Shown: positions 6,816-14,598, counted from the first letter of the stretch. The stretch: DNA of 21,798 nucleotides from Burkholderiaceae bacterium (GCA_017853735.1 JAFMJA010000011.1:1-21798), one strand, 5' to 3'. Notes: generated by a model from the sequence alone, not told the origin. Made by a program: numbers and translations.

Positions 6816-6844
6816 AGCCGCGGGCATACCCCGCGGCTTTTTTT
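6816..6844 (+). terminator. Rho-independent terminator after hpf
   Basis: AGCCGCGGG (6816-6824) and CCCGCGGCT (6830-6838) form a perfect 9-bp GC-rich stem around the loop CATAC. Seven T residues follow (6838-6844, the first also closing the stem). This is the clearest intrinsic terminator in the window. It should end most hpf transcripts and leaves ptsN dependent on read-through or its own promoter. Confidence 0.92.
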
Positions 6845-6868
6845 ATGTGCATAATCTGCGCCAAAGCC

Positions 6869-7336
6869 ATGAACCGATTAGCTGCAATCCTGCCTCCCTC
6901 CCAGGTGCTGGTGCATGTGGACGCTGCCAGCAAGAAAAGAGCCTTCGAAGAAGTCGGTCTGCTGTTTGAAAATCTGCACGGCCTCAGCCGCGCTGCGGTG
7001 ACCGACAGTTTTTTTGCCCGCGAGCGCCTGGGCTCCACCGGACTGGGCCACGCGGTGGCCATCCCTCATGGGCGCATCAAGGGGCTGAAGTCGCCCATGG
7101 CCGCTGTGCTCCTGCTGGAAACCCCTATCGGCTTTGATGCGCCTGACGAGCAAGCCGTCAAGCTGCTGATTTTTCTGCTGGTGCCCGAAGCGGCGACCCA
7201 GAAGCATCTGGAAATCCTGTCCGAAATTGCCGAGCTGCTCAGTGATGGCGCCCTGCGTGAGCGGCTGCTGGCCTGTGCTGACCCGGCTGAGCTTCACAGC
7301 CTGATTTCTTCCTGGCAACCGGCCCACGCGGCCTGA
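6869..7336 (+). CDS. ptsN: Nitrogen-regulatory PTS EIIA component
   Basis: PtsN (EIIA-Ntr) takes phosphate from NPr/HPr and acts as a regulator, for example of potassium handling and nitrogen or stress responses, rather than importing sugar. The 155-residue protein has the EIIA fold signatures RERLGSTGLGHAVAIPHGRI, with the phosphorylated His67 in IPHGR, and LLIFLLVPEAATQKHLEILSEIA split across residues near 109-131. The start at 6869 (MNRLAAILPP) is the family-like choice; an in-frame ATG at 6845 overlaps the end of the terminator T-run. No good ribosome-binding site precedes either start. A CATAAT sequence at 6850-6855 could be a -10 box giving a very short leader. hprK follows 16 bp downstream, the usual betaproteobacterial pairing. 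Confidence 0.93.
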   Translation: MNRLAAILPPSQVLVHVDAASKKRAFEEVGLLFENLHGLSRAAVTDSFFARERLGSTGLGHAVAIPHGRIKGLKSPMAAVLLLETPIGFDAPDEQAVKLLIFLLVPEAATQKHLEILSEIAELLSDGALRERLLACADPAELHSLISSWQPAHAA

Positions 7337-7352
7337 GCCGGGTTCTCGCGCC

Positions 7353-8303
7353 ATGCGTCCCACCGCTGTCAGTGCCCAGGTCCTGTTCGAGGAGTTTCGT
7401 GCTGGACTGCGTTGGGAATGGGTGGCCAGCCTGGGGGCCTCCGAGCGGCGTTTCGATGAGGTCGCGGTGCGGGCAGCCAGCTCGGGCGCCGATCTGGTGG
7501 GTTACCTGAACTACATCCACCCCTACCGGGTGCAGGTCTTGGGGGAGCGCGAAATCGCTTACCTGACAAACGCTTCGGCCGAAGACTGTGCACGCCGGGT
7601 GGCGCGCATTGTGGAGCTGGAGCCGCCGGTGCTGGTGCTGGCTGATGGGCGCGCTGCGCCTCCAGCCCTGCTGGCCATGTGTGAGCAAGCCCAGATCCCC
7701 ATGTTCGCCACCCTGGAGCCGCCAGCCTATGTGATCGATGTGCTGCGCAATTACTTGTCCAAGCACTTCGCCGACCGCACCACGCAACACGGGGTGTTGA
7801 TGGATATCCTGGGCCTGGGTGTGCTGATCACCGGGGAGTCCGGGCTCGGCAAAAGCGAGCTGGGTCTGGAGCTGATCTCGCGCGGACATGGCCTGGTGGC
7901 GGACGACGCCGTGGAGTTATGGCGGGTGGATCAGGCCAATATCGAAGGCCGTTGTCCAGAGCTCTTGCGCAACTTGCTGGAAGTGCGAGGCATCGGCTTG
8001 CTCGACATCCGGGCCATCTTTGGCGAAACCGCAGTGCGGCGCAAGATGCGTGTCAAGCTGATCGTCCATCTGGTGCGGCGCGAAACCCTGGAGCGCGACT
8101 ACGAGCGCATTCCAACCGAGCCGCTAACCCAGGATGTGCTGGGCATTGCGGTGCGCAAAGTGGTCATTCAGGTGGTGGCCGGACGCAACCTCGCTGTGCT
8201 GGTGGAGGCCGCGGTGCGCAACACCATCTTGCAGCTGCGCGGCATTGACACTTACCAGGAATTCATGGAGCGCCACCGCCAAGCCTTGGACCAGCAGGCC
8301 TAG
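7353..8303 (+). CDS. hprK: HPr kinase/phosphorylase
   Basis: HprK phosphorylates and dephosphorylates a serine of HPr; in proteobacteria it belongs to a regulatory, non-sugar PTS with PtsN. The 316-residue protein has an N-terminal domain (about 1-130) and a C-terminal kinase domain. The kinase domain contains the conserved His in TTQHG (His146), the Walker A loop GESGLGKS (161-168), acidic VADDAVEL (182-189) and the HprK signature LLEVRGIGLLDIRAIFG (208-224). Length matches the family (310-320). It starts 16 bp after ptsN without a strong ribosome-binding site and is probably co-transcribed. Its TAG stop shares the tetranucleotide CTAG with the stop of the convergent fur gene. Confidence 0.96.
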   Translation: MRPTAVSAQVLFEEFRAGLRWEWVASLGASERRFDEVAVRAASSGADLVGYLNYIHPYRVQVLGEREIAYLTNASAEDCARRVARIVELEPPVLVLADGRAAPPALLAMCEQAQIPMFATLEPPAYVIDVLRNYLSKHFADRTTQHGVLMDILGLGVLITGESGLGKSELGLELISRGHGLVADDAVELWRVDQANIEGRCPELLRNLLEVRGIGLLDIRAIFGETAVRRKMRVKLIVHLVRRETLERDYERIPTEPLTQDVLGIAVRKVVIQVVAGRNLAVLVEAAVRNTILQLRGIDTYQEFMERHRQALDQQA

Positions 8304-8743
8304 GTTGCCTGGTTGCTGATAGCTCGGTTCGGACAGTTCTTCTTGGTGCAGTGGGCGTACAGGCTGAGTGCATGCTCGGCCAGGGCGAAGCCTCTTTTTT
8401 CGGCCACAGCCTGCTGTCGTTGCTCGATCTGGGGGTCGTAGAACTCTTCCACCCGGCCGCAATCCAGGCAGACCAGATGGTCGTGGTGCTGGCCCTCGTT
8501 GAGTTCGAACACTGCCTTGCCGCCCTCGAAATTGCTGCGACTCAGAATCCCGGCCTGTTCAAACTGGGTGAGAACCCGATAGACCGTGGCCAGGCCAACA
8601 TCGGAGCGCTCATCCAGCAGCACCCGAAATACGTCCTCCGCGCTCATATGCCGCTGGGTGCTTTTCTGAAAAATCTCCAGAATCTTCAGTCGTGGCAGAG
8701 TCGCTTTGAGGCCGGTGCTCTTGAGTTCTTTGATGTTGGTCAT
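8300..8743 (-). CDS. fur: Ferric uptake regulator
   Basis: Fur is an Fe2+-sensing dimeric repressor of iron-uptake genes. The 147-residue protein has the winged-helix DNA-binding half (KSTGLKATLPRLKILEIF near 8-25, DVGLATVYRVLTQFEQAG at 48-65) and the metal-binding half NFEGGKAVFEL (71-81), HHDH (86-89), and the Cys pairs Cys92/Cys95 and Cys132/Cys137. His32, Glu80 and the HHDH cluster match E. coli Fur metal ligands. The start at 8743 gives the canonical MTNIKELKSTGLK; an upstream in-frame option at 8776 adds 11 unlike residues. It is divergent from bamE across 72 bp, the same fur-omlA arrangement known in Pseudomonas. No classical 19-bp Fur box was found in that gap. Confidence 0.97.
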   Translation of the reverse strand: MTNIKELKSTGLKATLPRLKILEIFQKSTQRHMSAEDVFRVLLDERSDVGLATVYRVLTQFEQAGILSRSNFEGGKAVFELNEGQHHDHLVCLDCGRVEEFYDPQIEQRQQAVAEKRGFALAEHALSLYAHCTKKNCPNRAISNQAT

Positions 8744-8780
8744 GCTTGGGTGCTGTTTCGCCGGCGATGGCGTCAACCGC

Positions 8781-8786
8781 TACAAT
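8781..8786 (+). promoter_or_regulatory. Candidate -10 box for bamE
   Basis: TACAAT at 8781-8786 in the 72-bp fur-bamE gap matches five of six positions of the sigma-70 -10 consensus and lies 29 nt before the bamE ATG. No good -35 is present; the best candidate is TTCGCC at 8757-8762 with 18-nt spacing. The palindrome CGATCATATCG (8791-8801) would lie on the predicted transcription start. Confidence 0.4.
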
Positions 8787-8815
8787 GGTCCGATCATATC
8801 GCCAGCTTTCGATTC

Positions 8816-9364
8816 ATGTCCGTAACTGTGTGCGCTTCGCTTGGACGGCGCCTTCTCCTGTTACCGCTCGTCCTGATCAGTGCCTGTGGCAGCATCAATC
8901 ACGCCAGCAACCGGCTGGTGCAGGCTGTCAGCCCCTACCGCATTGAAGTGGTTCAGGGCAACGTGGTCTCACGCGAGCAGGCCAGCGCGCTCAAGCCAGG
9001 CATGAGCCGGCTACAGGTGCGCGACATTCTGGGCACCCCCTTGCTGAGCAGCGTTTTCCATGCGGATCGTTGGGACTATGTCTTCACGCTGAACCGCCAG
9101 GGTGTGGCGCCGCAGTCGCGCCGGGTGACCGTGTTTTTCAAGGGCGATATGCTGGATCGGGTTGAAGCCGACGAACTGCCCACCGAGGCCGAGTTTGCCG
9201 CCACCCTGGAGCGCTCCACCATCGATCCGGCCAAGCTGCCCAAGCTGGAGGCCAGCCCTGAGCAGCTGCAACAATTCCCCACGCCGACAGCCCGCGCAGC
9301 GCAGGAGCAGACTTTGCCGCCTTTGCCGTCCAGCTATCCTCCCCTGGAGGCTCCGGCACGCTGA
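8816..9364 (+). CDS. bamE: Outer-membrane protein assembly factor BamE (SmpA/OmlA lipoprotein)
   Basis: BamE is a small lipoprotein of the Bam complex that inserts beta-barrel proteins into the outer membrane. The 182-residue precursor has a lipoprotein signal (RRLLLLPLVL, then lipobox LISAC with Cys24) and the SmpA/OmlA domain: YRIEVVQGNVVSREQ, LKPGMSRLQVRDILGTPLL, DRWDYVFTL. The first 110 or so residues correspond to E. coli BamE (113 aa). A Pro-rich tail of roughly 55 residues follows, with no clear family. The ATG at 8816 sits just before the signal peptide; an open frame runs 155 codons further upstream but is antisense to fur and not used. The ribosome-binding site is weak. It heads the run that continues with dapB 36 bp downstream. 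Confidence 0.93.
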   Translation: MSVTVCASLGRRLLLLPLVLISACGSINHASNRLVQAVSPYRIEVVQGNVVSREQASALKPGMSRLQVRDILGTPLLSSVFHADRWDYVFTLNRQGVAPQSRRVTVFFKGDMLDRVEADELPTEAEFAATLERSTIDPAKLPKLEASPEQLQQFPTPTARAAQEQTLPPLPSSYPPLEAPAR

Positions 9365-9400
9365 AGCCGTGGATTTCCCCAATCTCATTCCGAGCACTTC

Positions 9401-10216
9401 ATGACTTCAGCGCCAAACCATGCACTTGCCATTGCGGGCGCCAGCGGGCGCATGGGTCGCATGCTGATCGAGGCGGTGCGTGGCGCTGACGACTGTGCGC
9501 TGGCTGGCGCGCTCGACATTGCCTCCAGCCCGGCCATCGGTCAGGATGCGGCGGCCTTTCTGGGACATGCCAGCGGAGTGACCATCACCGCTGACCTGCG
9601 GGCCGGCCTGCAGCGCTCGCAGTGCCTGATCGACTTCACCCGTCCGGAGGGCACGCTGGCGCACCTGCGCGTCTGCCAAGAACTGGGGGTCAAGGCGGTG
9701 ATTGGCACCACCGGCTTCAGCCAGGCGCAAAAGGAAGATATCCACCGAATTTCGGAAGATATTGCCATTGTTCTGGCGCCCAATATGAGTGTGGGCGTGA
9801 ATGTGACCATGAAGCTCTTGGAGATGGCGGCCAAGGCCCTGAACACCGGCTATGACATCGAAATCATCGAGGCGCACCATCGACACAAGGTCGATGCACC
9901 CTCGGGCACTGCGCTCAAAATGGGCGAGGTGATTGCGGCGGCACTGGGGCGTGATCTCAAAGATTGCGCGGTTTATGCACGCCAAGGCCATACCGGCGAA
10001 CGTGATCCGTCTTCCATTGGCTTTGCCACCATTCGCGGCGGCGATATTGTGGGCGATCACACCGTGCTCTTTGCAGGTACGGGCGAACGTATCGAGATCA
10101 CCCACAAGTCAGCCAGCCGGGCCACCTACGCCCAGGGCAGTCTGCGTGCCGCGCGCTTTGTGGCCGACAAGCCCAGCGGCTTGTTCGACATGTTTGACGT
10201 GCTGGGCTTGCGCTGA
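9401..10216 (+). CDS. dapB: 4-hydroxy-tetrahydrodipicolinate reductase
   Basis: DapB reduces 4-hydroxy-tetrahydrodipicolinate to tetrahydrodipicolinate with NAD(P)H, a step toward meso-diaminopimelate (peptidoglycan) and lysine. The 271-residue protein has the nucleotide loop GASGRMG (13-19), VIGTTGFSQAQ near 105-115, APNMSVGVNV near 127-136 and the active-site segment EAHHRHKVDAPSGTA, in which His159 and Lys163 have the same numbers as the catalytic residues of E. coli DapB. It ends with the usual GLFDMFDVLGLR. The start at 9401 fits the family; its ribosome-binding site is poor. The next gene begins 8 bp after its stop. Confidence 0.98.
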   Translation: MTSAPNHALAIAGASGRMGRMLIEAVRGADDCALAGALDIASSPAIGQDAAAFLGHASGVTITADLRAGLQRSQCLIDFTRPEGTLAHLRVCQELGVKAVIGTTGFSQAQKEDIHRISEDIAIVLAPNMSVGVNVTMKLLEMAAKALNTGYDIEIIEAHHRHKVDAPSGTALKMGEVIAAALGRDLKDCAVYARQGHTGERDPSSIGFATIRGGDIVGDHTVLFAGTGERIEITHKSASRATYAQGSLRAARFVADKPSGLFDMFDVLGLR

Positions 10217-10224
10217 ATCAGGCG

Positions 10225-10899
10225 ATGGATCCGACCCAGTTGTTGACCCAGGGTGATGCATTGAGCCGCACCCTGGCGGTGCTGCTCCTGCTGATGTCAG
10301 TGGCCAGCTGGACCGTACTGGTCTGGAAAGCCTGGCTGTTGCGCCGCTCCCATCGCGATCTGGCACGCGCCGTGGCGGCTTTCTGGCAGGCCAGATCCAT
10401 GGATGAGGCAGTGCAGCGCACTCAAGCCTATGACCGGCTGGCTTTGCTCACCCCCATGCTCAGCGCTGTGCGGGCCCAGTCGGGCGGCACGCTGGCCGCC
10501 AGTGCCGGGCCTGCCACCCAGCTCACCCGCGCATTGCGCGACGCCCTGCATGCTGTCTCACGCCGCTTGCAGTTTGGTCAGACCTTGCTGGCATCGGTGG
10601 GCGCTACAGCGCCATTTGTCGGCTTGCTGGGCACGGTGTGGGGCATCTACCTGGCGCTGGCGGGCATTGCGGCCCAGGGTCAGATCGCGGTTGACCGAAT
10701 GGCCGGGCCGGTGGGCGAGGCCCTGATCATGACGGCAGCCGGCCTGGCGGTGGCTATCCCGGCGGTGCTGGGCTACAACCTGCTGGGACGGCGCATTGCT
10801 GAGGTGGAAGCTGACCTGGAGGGCTTTGCACACGACCTGCGCGAATTGCTGCTGGGGCAGCCGTCGCCACCACAGCCATCGCCAGAGCGGGGTGCCTGA
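10225..10899 (+). CDS. MotA/TolQ/ExbB-family proton channel protein
   Basis: Proteins of this family pair with an ExbD/TolR partner to convert the inner-membrane proton gradient into force on TonB- or TolA-type proteins that reach the outer membrane. The 224-residue protein has three membrane helices, near 16-38, 118-146 and 163-187, in the family layout with a cytoplasmic loop between the first two. The conserved block SVGATAPFVGLLGTVWGIYL (124-143) and GEALIMTAAGLAVAIPAVLGYN (two parts, 164-185) are typical of ExbB/TolQ. The C-terminal tail PSPPQPSPERGA is low-complexity and unlike the family. The gene abuts the ExbD-like gene (TGA directly followed by ATG). Whether it serves TonB or Tol cannot be decided: no tonB, tolA, tolB or pal is in the window. 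Confidence 0.9.
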   Translation: MDPTQLLTQGDALSRTLAVLLLLMSVASWTVLVWKAWLLRRSHRDLARAVAAFWQARSMDEAVQRTQAYDRLALLTPMLSAVRAQSGGTLAASAGPATQLTRALRDALHAVSRRLQFGQTLLASVGATAPFVGLLGTVWGIYLALAGIAAQGQIAVDRMAGPVGEALIMTAAGLAVAIPAVLGYNLLGRRIAEVEADLEGFAHDLRELLLGQPSPPQPSPERGA

Positions 10900-11310
10900 A
10901 TGAACTTTGGCCGCTTTGGACGTGCCCCAGGGGCCCAGCCGATGCATGAAATCAATATGACACCCCTGATCGATGTCATGCTGGTATTGCTGGTGATCTT
11001 CATGCTGACCGCCCCGCTGCTGACACCCGCCCTGCGACTGGACCTGCCGCGTGCCGATAGTGCCCAGGCCGAGCAGGCGCCACAGATACTGCAGGTGGCG
11101 CTGGACGCCTCCGGACAGGCCTATCTCAATGAGCAGCCGATCGCCATGGAAAACCTGCGCCTGCGGCTGCTCGAGCTGGGCCGGCAAGCCCCGCAGGCTG
11201 AGTTGCAATTACGGGCGGATACCGCTGTGCCCTATGGCCAGGTGGTCTCCGTGCTGGATGCAGCCCAACAGGCCGGCATCCAACGGATGGCTTTCGCCAC
11301 CAAGCACTGA
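10900..11310 (+). CDS. ExbD/TolR-family biopolymer transport protein
   Basis: This is the partner of the preceding ExbB-like protein and forms the helix inside the channel pentamer that carries the proton-relaying Asp. The 136-residue protein has a short cytoplasmic N-terminus (MHEINMTPLIDVMLVLLVIF), one membrane helix around 22-42 with the conserved Asp25 in PLIDVML, and a periplasmic domain ending YGQVVSVLDAAQQAGIQRM, a standard ExbD/TolR motif. Its ATG follows the upstream stop with no gap, so the two are translationally linked. leuS starts 66 bp after its stop. Confidence 0.92.
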   Translation: MNFGRFGRAPGAQPMHEINMTPLIDVMLVLLVIFMLTAPLLTPALRLDLPRADSAQAEQAPQILQVALDASGQAYLNEQPIAMENLRLRLLELGRQAPQAELQLRADTAVPYGQVVSVLDAAQQAGIQRMAFATKH

Positions 11311-11328
11311 GGGCGGTGCTGAGCCGCC

Positions 11329-11334
11329 TAAAAT
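11329..11334 (+). promoter_or_regulatory. Possible -10 box upstream of leuS
   Basis: TAAAAT at 11329-11334 in the 66-bp exbD-leuS gap matches five of six positions of the sigma-70 -10 consensus. It is flanked by small hairpins (GGCGG/CCGCC at 11312-11328; GCGTG/CACGC at 11340-11353). No -35 was recognised, so an internal promoter for leuS and the genes after it is only a possibility. Confidence 0.3.
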
Positions 11335-11376
11335 GGTGCGCGTGGCACCACGCTGGCCGCTTTGATCCTTTTTCAC

Positions 11377-14058
11377 ATGCAAGACAAATATAACCATCTC
11401 GATGTCGAGCGCATCGCACAGGCCGACTGGTCCCAAAGTGACGCATACCGGGTCAGCGAAGACCCGGGCAAAAAGAAGTTCTATGCCTGTTCCATGCTGC
11501 CCTATCCCAGCGGCAAGCTGCACATGGGCCATGTGCGCAACTACACCATCAACGACATGCTGGCGCGTCAACTGCGCATGACCGGCCACAACGTGCTCAT
11601 GCCCATGGGCTGGGACGCCTTCGGCCTGCCTGCAGAAAACGCAGCTCTCAAAAACGGCGTACCGCCAGCGCAATGGACCTACGACAACATCGCGCACATG
11701 AAAGGCCAGATGCGTGCGATGGGACTGGCCATCGACTGGAGCCGCGAAGTCGCCACCTGTGACCCGTCGTACTACAAATGGAACCAGTGGTTGTTTCTCA
11801 AGATGCTGGACAAGGGGATTGCCTACCGCAAGACCCAGGTGGTGAACTGGGATCCGGTGGACCAGACGGTGCTGGCCAATGAGCAGGTGATCGATGGGCG
11901 CGGCTGGCGTACCGGTGCACTGGTGGAAAAGCGCGAGATTCCGGGCTATTACCTCAAGATCACCGACTATGCCCAGGAGCTGCTCGACCATGTGCAGATC
12001 GGCAACGACAAGGCCACCCTCCATGGTTGGCCCGAACGCGTGCGGCTGATGCAGGAGAACTGGATCGGACGCAGCGAGGGGGTGCGTTTTGCCTTTCCCC
12101 ACGAGATCCGTGGAGACGACGGCGCGCTCATCGGCGACGGCCGCATGTATGTGTTCACCACCCGGGCCGACACCATCATGGGCGTGACCTTCTGCGCGGT
12201 GGCACCCGAGCATCCACTGGCCGCACACGCGGCCCGCTCCAACCCCAAACTGGCTGCATTCATCGAGGCCTGCCAACGGGGGGGCACTACCGAGGCCGAG
12301 CTGGCCTTGAAGGACAAGGAGGGCATGGCCACTGGGCTCTTTGTCCAGCACCCGCTGATCGACGAGCAGATCGAAGTCTGGGTCGGCAACTATGTGCTCA
12401 TGAGCTACGGAGATGGCGCGGTGATGGGTGTGCCCGCGCATGATGAGCGGGACTTTGCTTTTGCGCTCAAGTACCAGCTGCCGATTCGCCAGGTCATTGA
12501 TGTCCAGAGCCAGCACTATGACTACCACCATTGGCAGGACTGGTATGCCGACAAGACCCAGGGCGTGACCATCAATTCCGACAGCTTCAGCGGGCTCAAC
12601 TACCAGCAGGCGGTCGATGCGGTGGCCCATGCGCTGAGCGCGCGCGGCCTGGGCGAAAAGAAAACCACCTGGCGACTGCGCGACTGGGGCATCAGCCGCC
12701 AGCGCTACTGGGGCACACCGATCCCGATCGTGCACTGTGAGGCCTGCGGCGCGGTGCCGGTGCCAGAAAAAGATCTGCCGGTGGTGCTGCCGCAAGACCT
12801 GGTGCCCGATGGCAGCGGCAACCCGTTGAACAAGTGCGAGGCGTTTTTGAAGGTGGACTGTCCCTGCTGCGGCAAGCCGGCGCGGCGCGAGACCGACACC
12901 ATGGACACCTTTGTCGATTCCTCCTGGTACTTCATGCGCTATTGCGACCCGACCGATGCCAGCCGGATGGTGGCCGATGGCGCGAACTACTGGATGCCGA
13001 TGGACCAGTACATCGGCGGTATCGAGCATGCCATCTTGCATCTGCTCTACGCCCGCTTCTGGACCAAGGTGATGCGCGATCTTGGCCTGGTCCAGGTGGA
13101 CGAGCCGTTCACCCGGCTGCTGACCCAGGGCATGGTGCTCAACCATATTTACTCCCGTCGCACCGACAAGGGTGGCAAGGAGTACTTCTGGCCGCAGGAT
13201 GTGGAGCATGTGCTCGATGGTGGCGGCAAGATCATTGGTGCCCGGCTCAAGCAGGCCGTGGGCCAGCTGCCGGCGGGCACACCCATCGACTACGAGGGTG
13301 TGGGCACCATGTCCAAGTCGAAAAACAATGGTGTTGACCCGCAGGACCTGATCGAAAAATACGGTGCCGACACCGCACGTCTCTACACCATGTTCACTGC
13401 ACCGCCCGAGGCCACGCTTGAGTGGAACGATGCGGCAGTGGAGGGCAGCTATCGTTTTCTGCGCCGGGTCTGGAACTTTGGCGTCAAACTCTCGGCGCAG
13501 GTTACCCTGTCGGCCGGTCAGGACATGCACCGGGCACCTGCAGCGGAATTTGGCAAAGAGGCCAAGGCGCTGCGCCTGGAAATTCACAGCGTGCTCAAGC
13601 AGGTTGACTACGACTACCAGCGCATGCAGTACAACACTGTGGTCTCGGGCGCTATGAAGTTGCTCAATGCCCTGGAAGATTTCAAGGCTGGCAGCAGCGC
13701 TGGCGCGCTCGCTGCACAGGTCGAGGGCTTTGGCATCTTGCTGCGTTGTCTTTATCCGGCCACGCCGCACATCACGCATGTGCTCTGGGCACAACTGGGC
13801 TATGCCAGCGCCATGGGCGAACTGCTCGATGCGCCCTGGCCCGAAGTGGACCCCGCGGCCTTGCTGCAGGACGAAGTCGAGCTGGTGCTGCAGGTCAATG
13901 GCAAGTTGAGAGGCTCGATTCTGGTCCCTGCCGATGCGGACAAGGCGGCCATCGAGGCCATCGCCTGCGCCAGTGAACAGGTGCAGGCGCAGACCCGTGG
14001 CGCCGGCATCCGGCGGGTGGTGGTGGTTCCGGGGCGCCTGGTCAATGTGGTGATCTGA
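11377..14058 (+). CDS. leuS: Leucyl-tRNA synthetase
   Basis: LeuS charges tRNA-Leu; it is a class I synthetase with an editing (CP1) domain. The 893-residue protein has the HIGH-type motif HMGH (49-52, in PYPSGKLHMGHVRNYT), the editing-domain segment FTTRADTIMG and GDGAVMGVPAHDERD, the SWYFMRYCDP block, and the KMSKS-type motif TMSKS (644-648, followed by KNNGVDPQDLIEKYGADT). Length fits bacterial LeuRS (860-900). The start at 11377 (MQDKYNHLDVERIAQ) is chosen over a TTG five codons upstream; neither has a strong ribosome-binding site. lptE begins 3 bp after the stop. Confidence 0.98.
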   Translation: MQDKYNHLDVERIAQADWSQSDAYRVSEDPGKKKFYACSMLPYPSGKLHMGHVRNYTINDMLARQLRMTGHNVLMPMGWDAFGLPAENAALKNGVPPAQWTYDNIAHMKGQMRAMGLAIDWSREVATCDPSYYKWNQWLFLKMLDKGIAYRKTQVVNWDPVDQTVLANEQVIDGRGWRTGALVEKREIPGYYLKITDYAQELLDHVQIGNDKATLHGWPERVRLMQENWIGRSEGVRFAFPHEIRGDDGALIGDGRMYVFTTRADTIMGVTFCAVAPEHPLAAHAARSNPKLAAFIEACQRGGTTEAELALKDKEGMATGLFVQHPLIDEQIEVWVGNYVLMSYGDGAVMGVPAHDERDFAFALKYQLPIRQVIDVQSQHYDYHHWQDWYADKTQGVTINSDSFSGLNYQQAVDAVAHALSARGLGEKKTTWRLRDWGISRQRYWGTPIPIVHCEACGAVPVPEKDLPVVLPQDLVPDGSGNPLNKCEAFLKVDCPCCGKPARRETDTMDTFVDSSWYFMRYCDPTDASRMVADGANYWMPMDQYIGGIEHAILHLLYARFWTKVMRDLGLVQVDEPFTRLLTQGMVLNHIYSRRTDKGGKEYFWPQDVEHVLDGGGKIIGARLKQAVGQLPAGTPIDYEGVGTMSKSKNNGVDPQDLIEKYGADTARLYTMFTAPPEATLEWNDAAVEGSYRFLRRVWNFGVKLSAQVTLSAGQDMHRAPAAEFGKEAKALRLEIHSVLKQVDYDYQRMQYNTVVSGAMKLLNALEDFKAGSSAGALAAQVEGFGILLRCLYPATPHITHVLWAQLGYASAMGELLDAPWPEVDPAALLQDEVELVLQVNGKLRGSILVPADADKAAIEAIACASEQVQAQTRGAGIRRVVVVPGRLVNVVI

Positions 14059-14061
14059 GCC

Positions 14062-14598
14062 ATGCGCCTGACCCGGCCTGCCCCCGACCCCAAGCGACGC
14101 ACCGCTTTGCGCCTGGCGGGGGCGCTGCCTGCCAGTCTGCTGCTGGCCGCTTGCGGCTTTCGCCTGCGTCAGGCCCCTGAATTTGCCTTCAAGTCGATCT
14201 ATGCCGGACTGACGCCGGGGTCGCTGATCGGTATCGAGCTCAAGCGCTACCTGCGCGCCTTGGGCGGGGTGGAATTGATCACCGATGCGGAGCGGCAGAA
14301 AGAGGCGCAGGTGCTTCTGGTGGTGTTGCAGGAGCAGCGGGAAAAGGTCATTGTGGGCGGCGGCGCAGTCGGCCAGGTGCGCGAGCTCCAGCTACGCTTG
14401 CGCTTCAGGTTTCGTGTGGTCAACCCACAGGGCAAGGAGCTGATTGCGGAAACCGAATTGCTGCAGGTGCGCGACCAGAGCTACAACGAGGCATTTGCCA
14501 ATGCAAAGGCTAGCGAGGAAATCCAGCTCTATAACAATATGCAAAGCGATATCGTGCAGCAGGTCCTGCGCCGACTGGCGGCGATTCGGGAAATTTGA
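14062..14598 (+). CDS. lptE: LPS-assembly lipoprotein LptE
   Basis: LptE is the outer-membrane lipoprotein that plugs and assembles the LptD barrel, which puts lipopolysaccharide on the cell surface. The 178-residue precursor has a basic N-terminus, a hydrophobic signal and the lipobox LLAAC (Cys31), followed at once by GFRLRQ as in other LptE (GFHLR in E. coli). Further family-like parts are the LRLRFRFRV strand near 113-121 and the C-terminal NNMQSDIVQQVLRRLAAI. It starts 3 bp after leuS and its TGA overlaps the holA ATG by one base (TGATG). The leuS-lptE-holA order also occurs in E. coli and many other proteobacteria. Confidence 0.94.
   Translation: MRLTRPAPDPKRRTALRLAGALPASLLLAACGFRLRQAPEFAFKSIYAGLTPGSLIGIELKRYLRALGGVELITDAERQKEAQVLLVVLQEQREKVIVGGGAVGQVRELQLRLRFRFRVVNPQGKELIAETELLQVRDQSYNEAFANAKASEEIQLYNNMQSDIVQQVLRRLAAIREI

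Noticed and set aside
8744..8815. Fur box for autoregulation in the fur-bamE gap
   Set aside because: No stretch resembles the GATAATGATAATCATTATC consensus or three adjacent GATAAT-like hexamers.
11209..13794. 861-codon open frame on the minus strand opposite exbD and leuS
   Set aside because: It is in exact codon register with leuS, so its stops would need TTA, CTA or TCA codons in leuS, which are rare in GC-rich genes. It has no ribosome-binding site, no recognisable domain and a His/Val/Gly-skewed composition typical of antisense reading.
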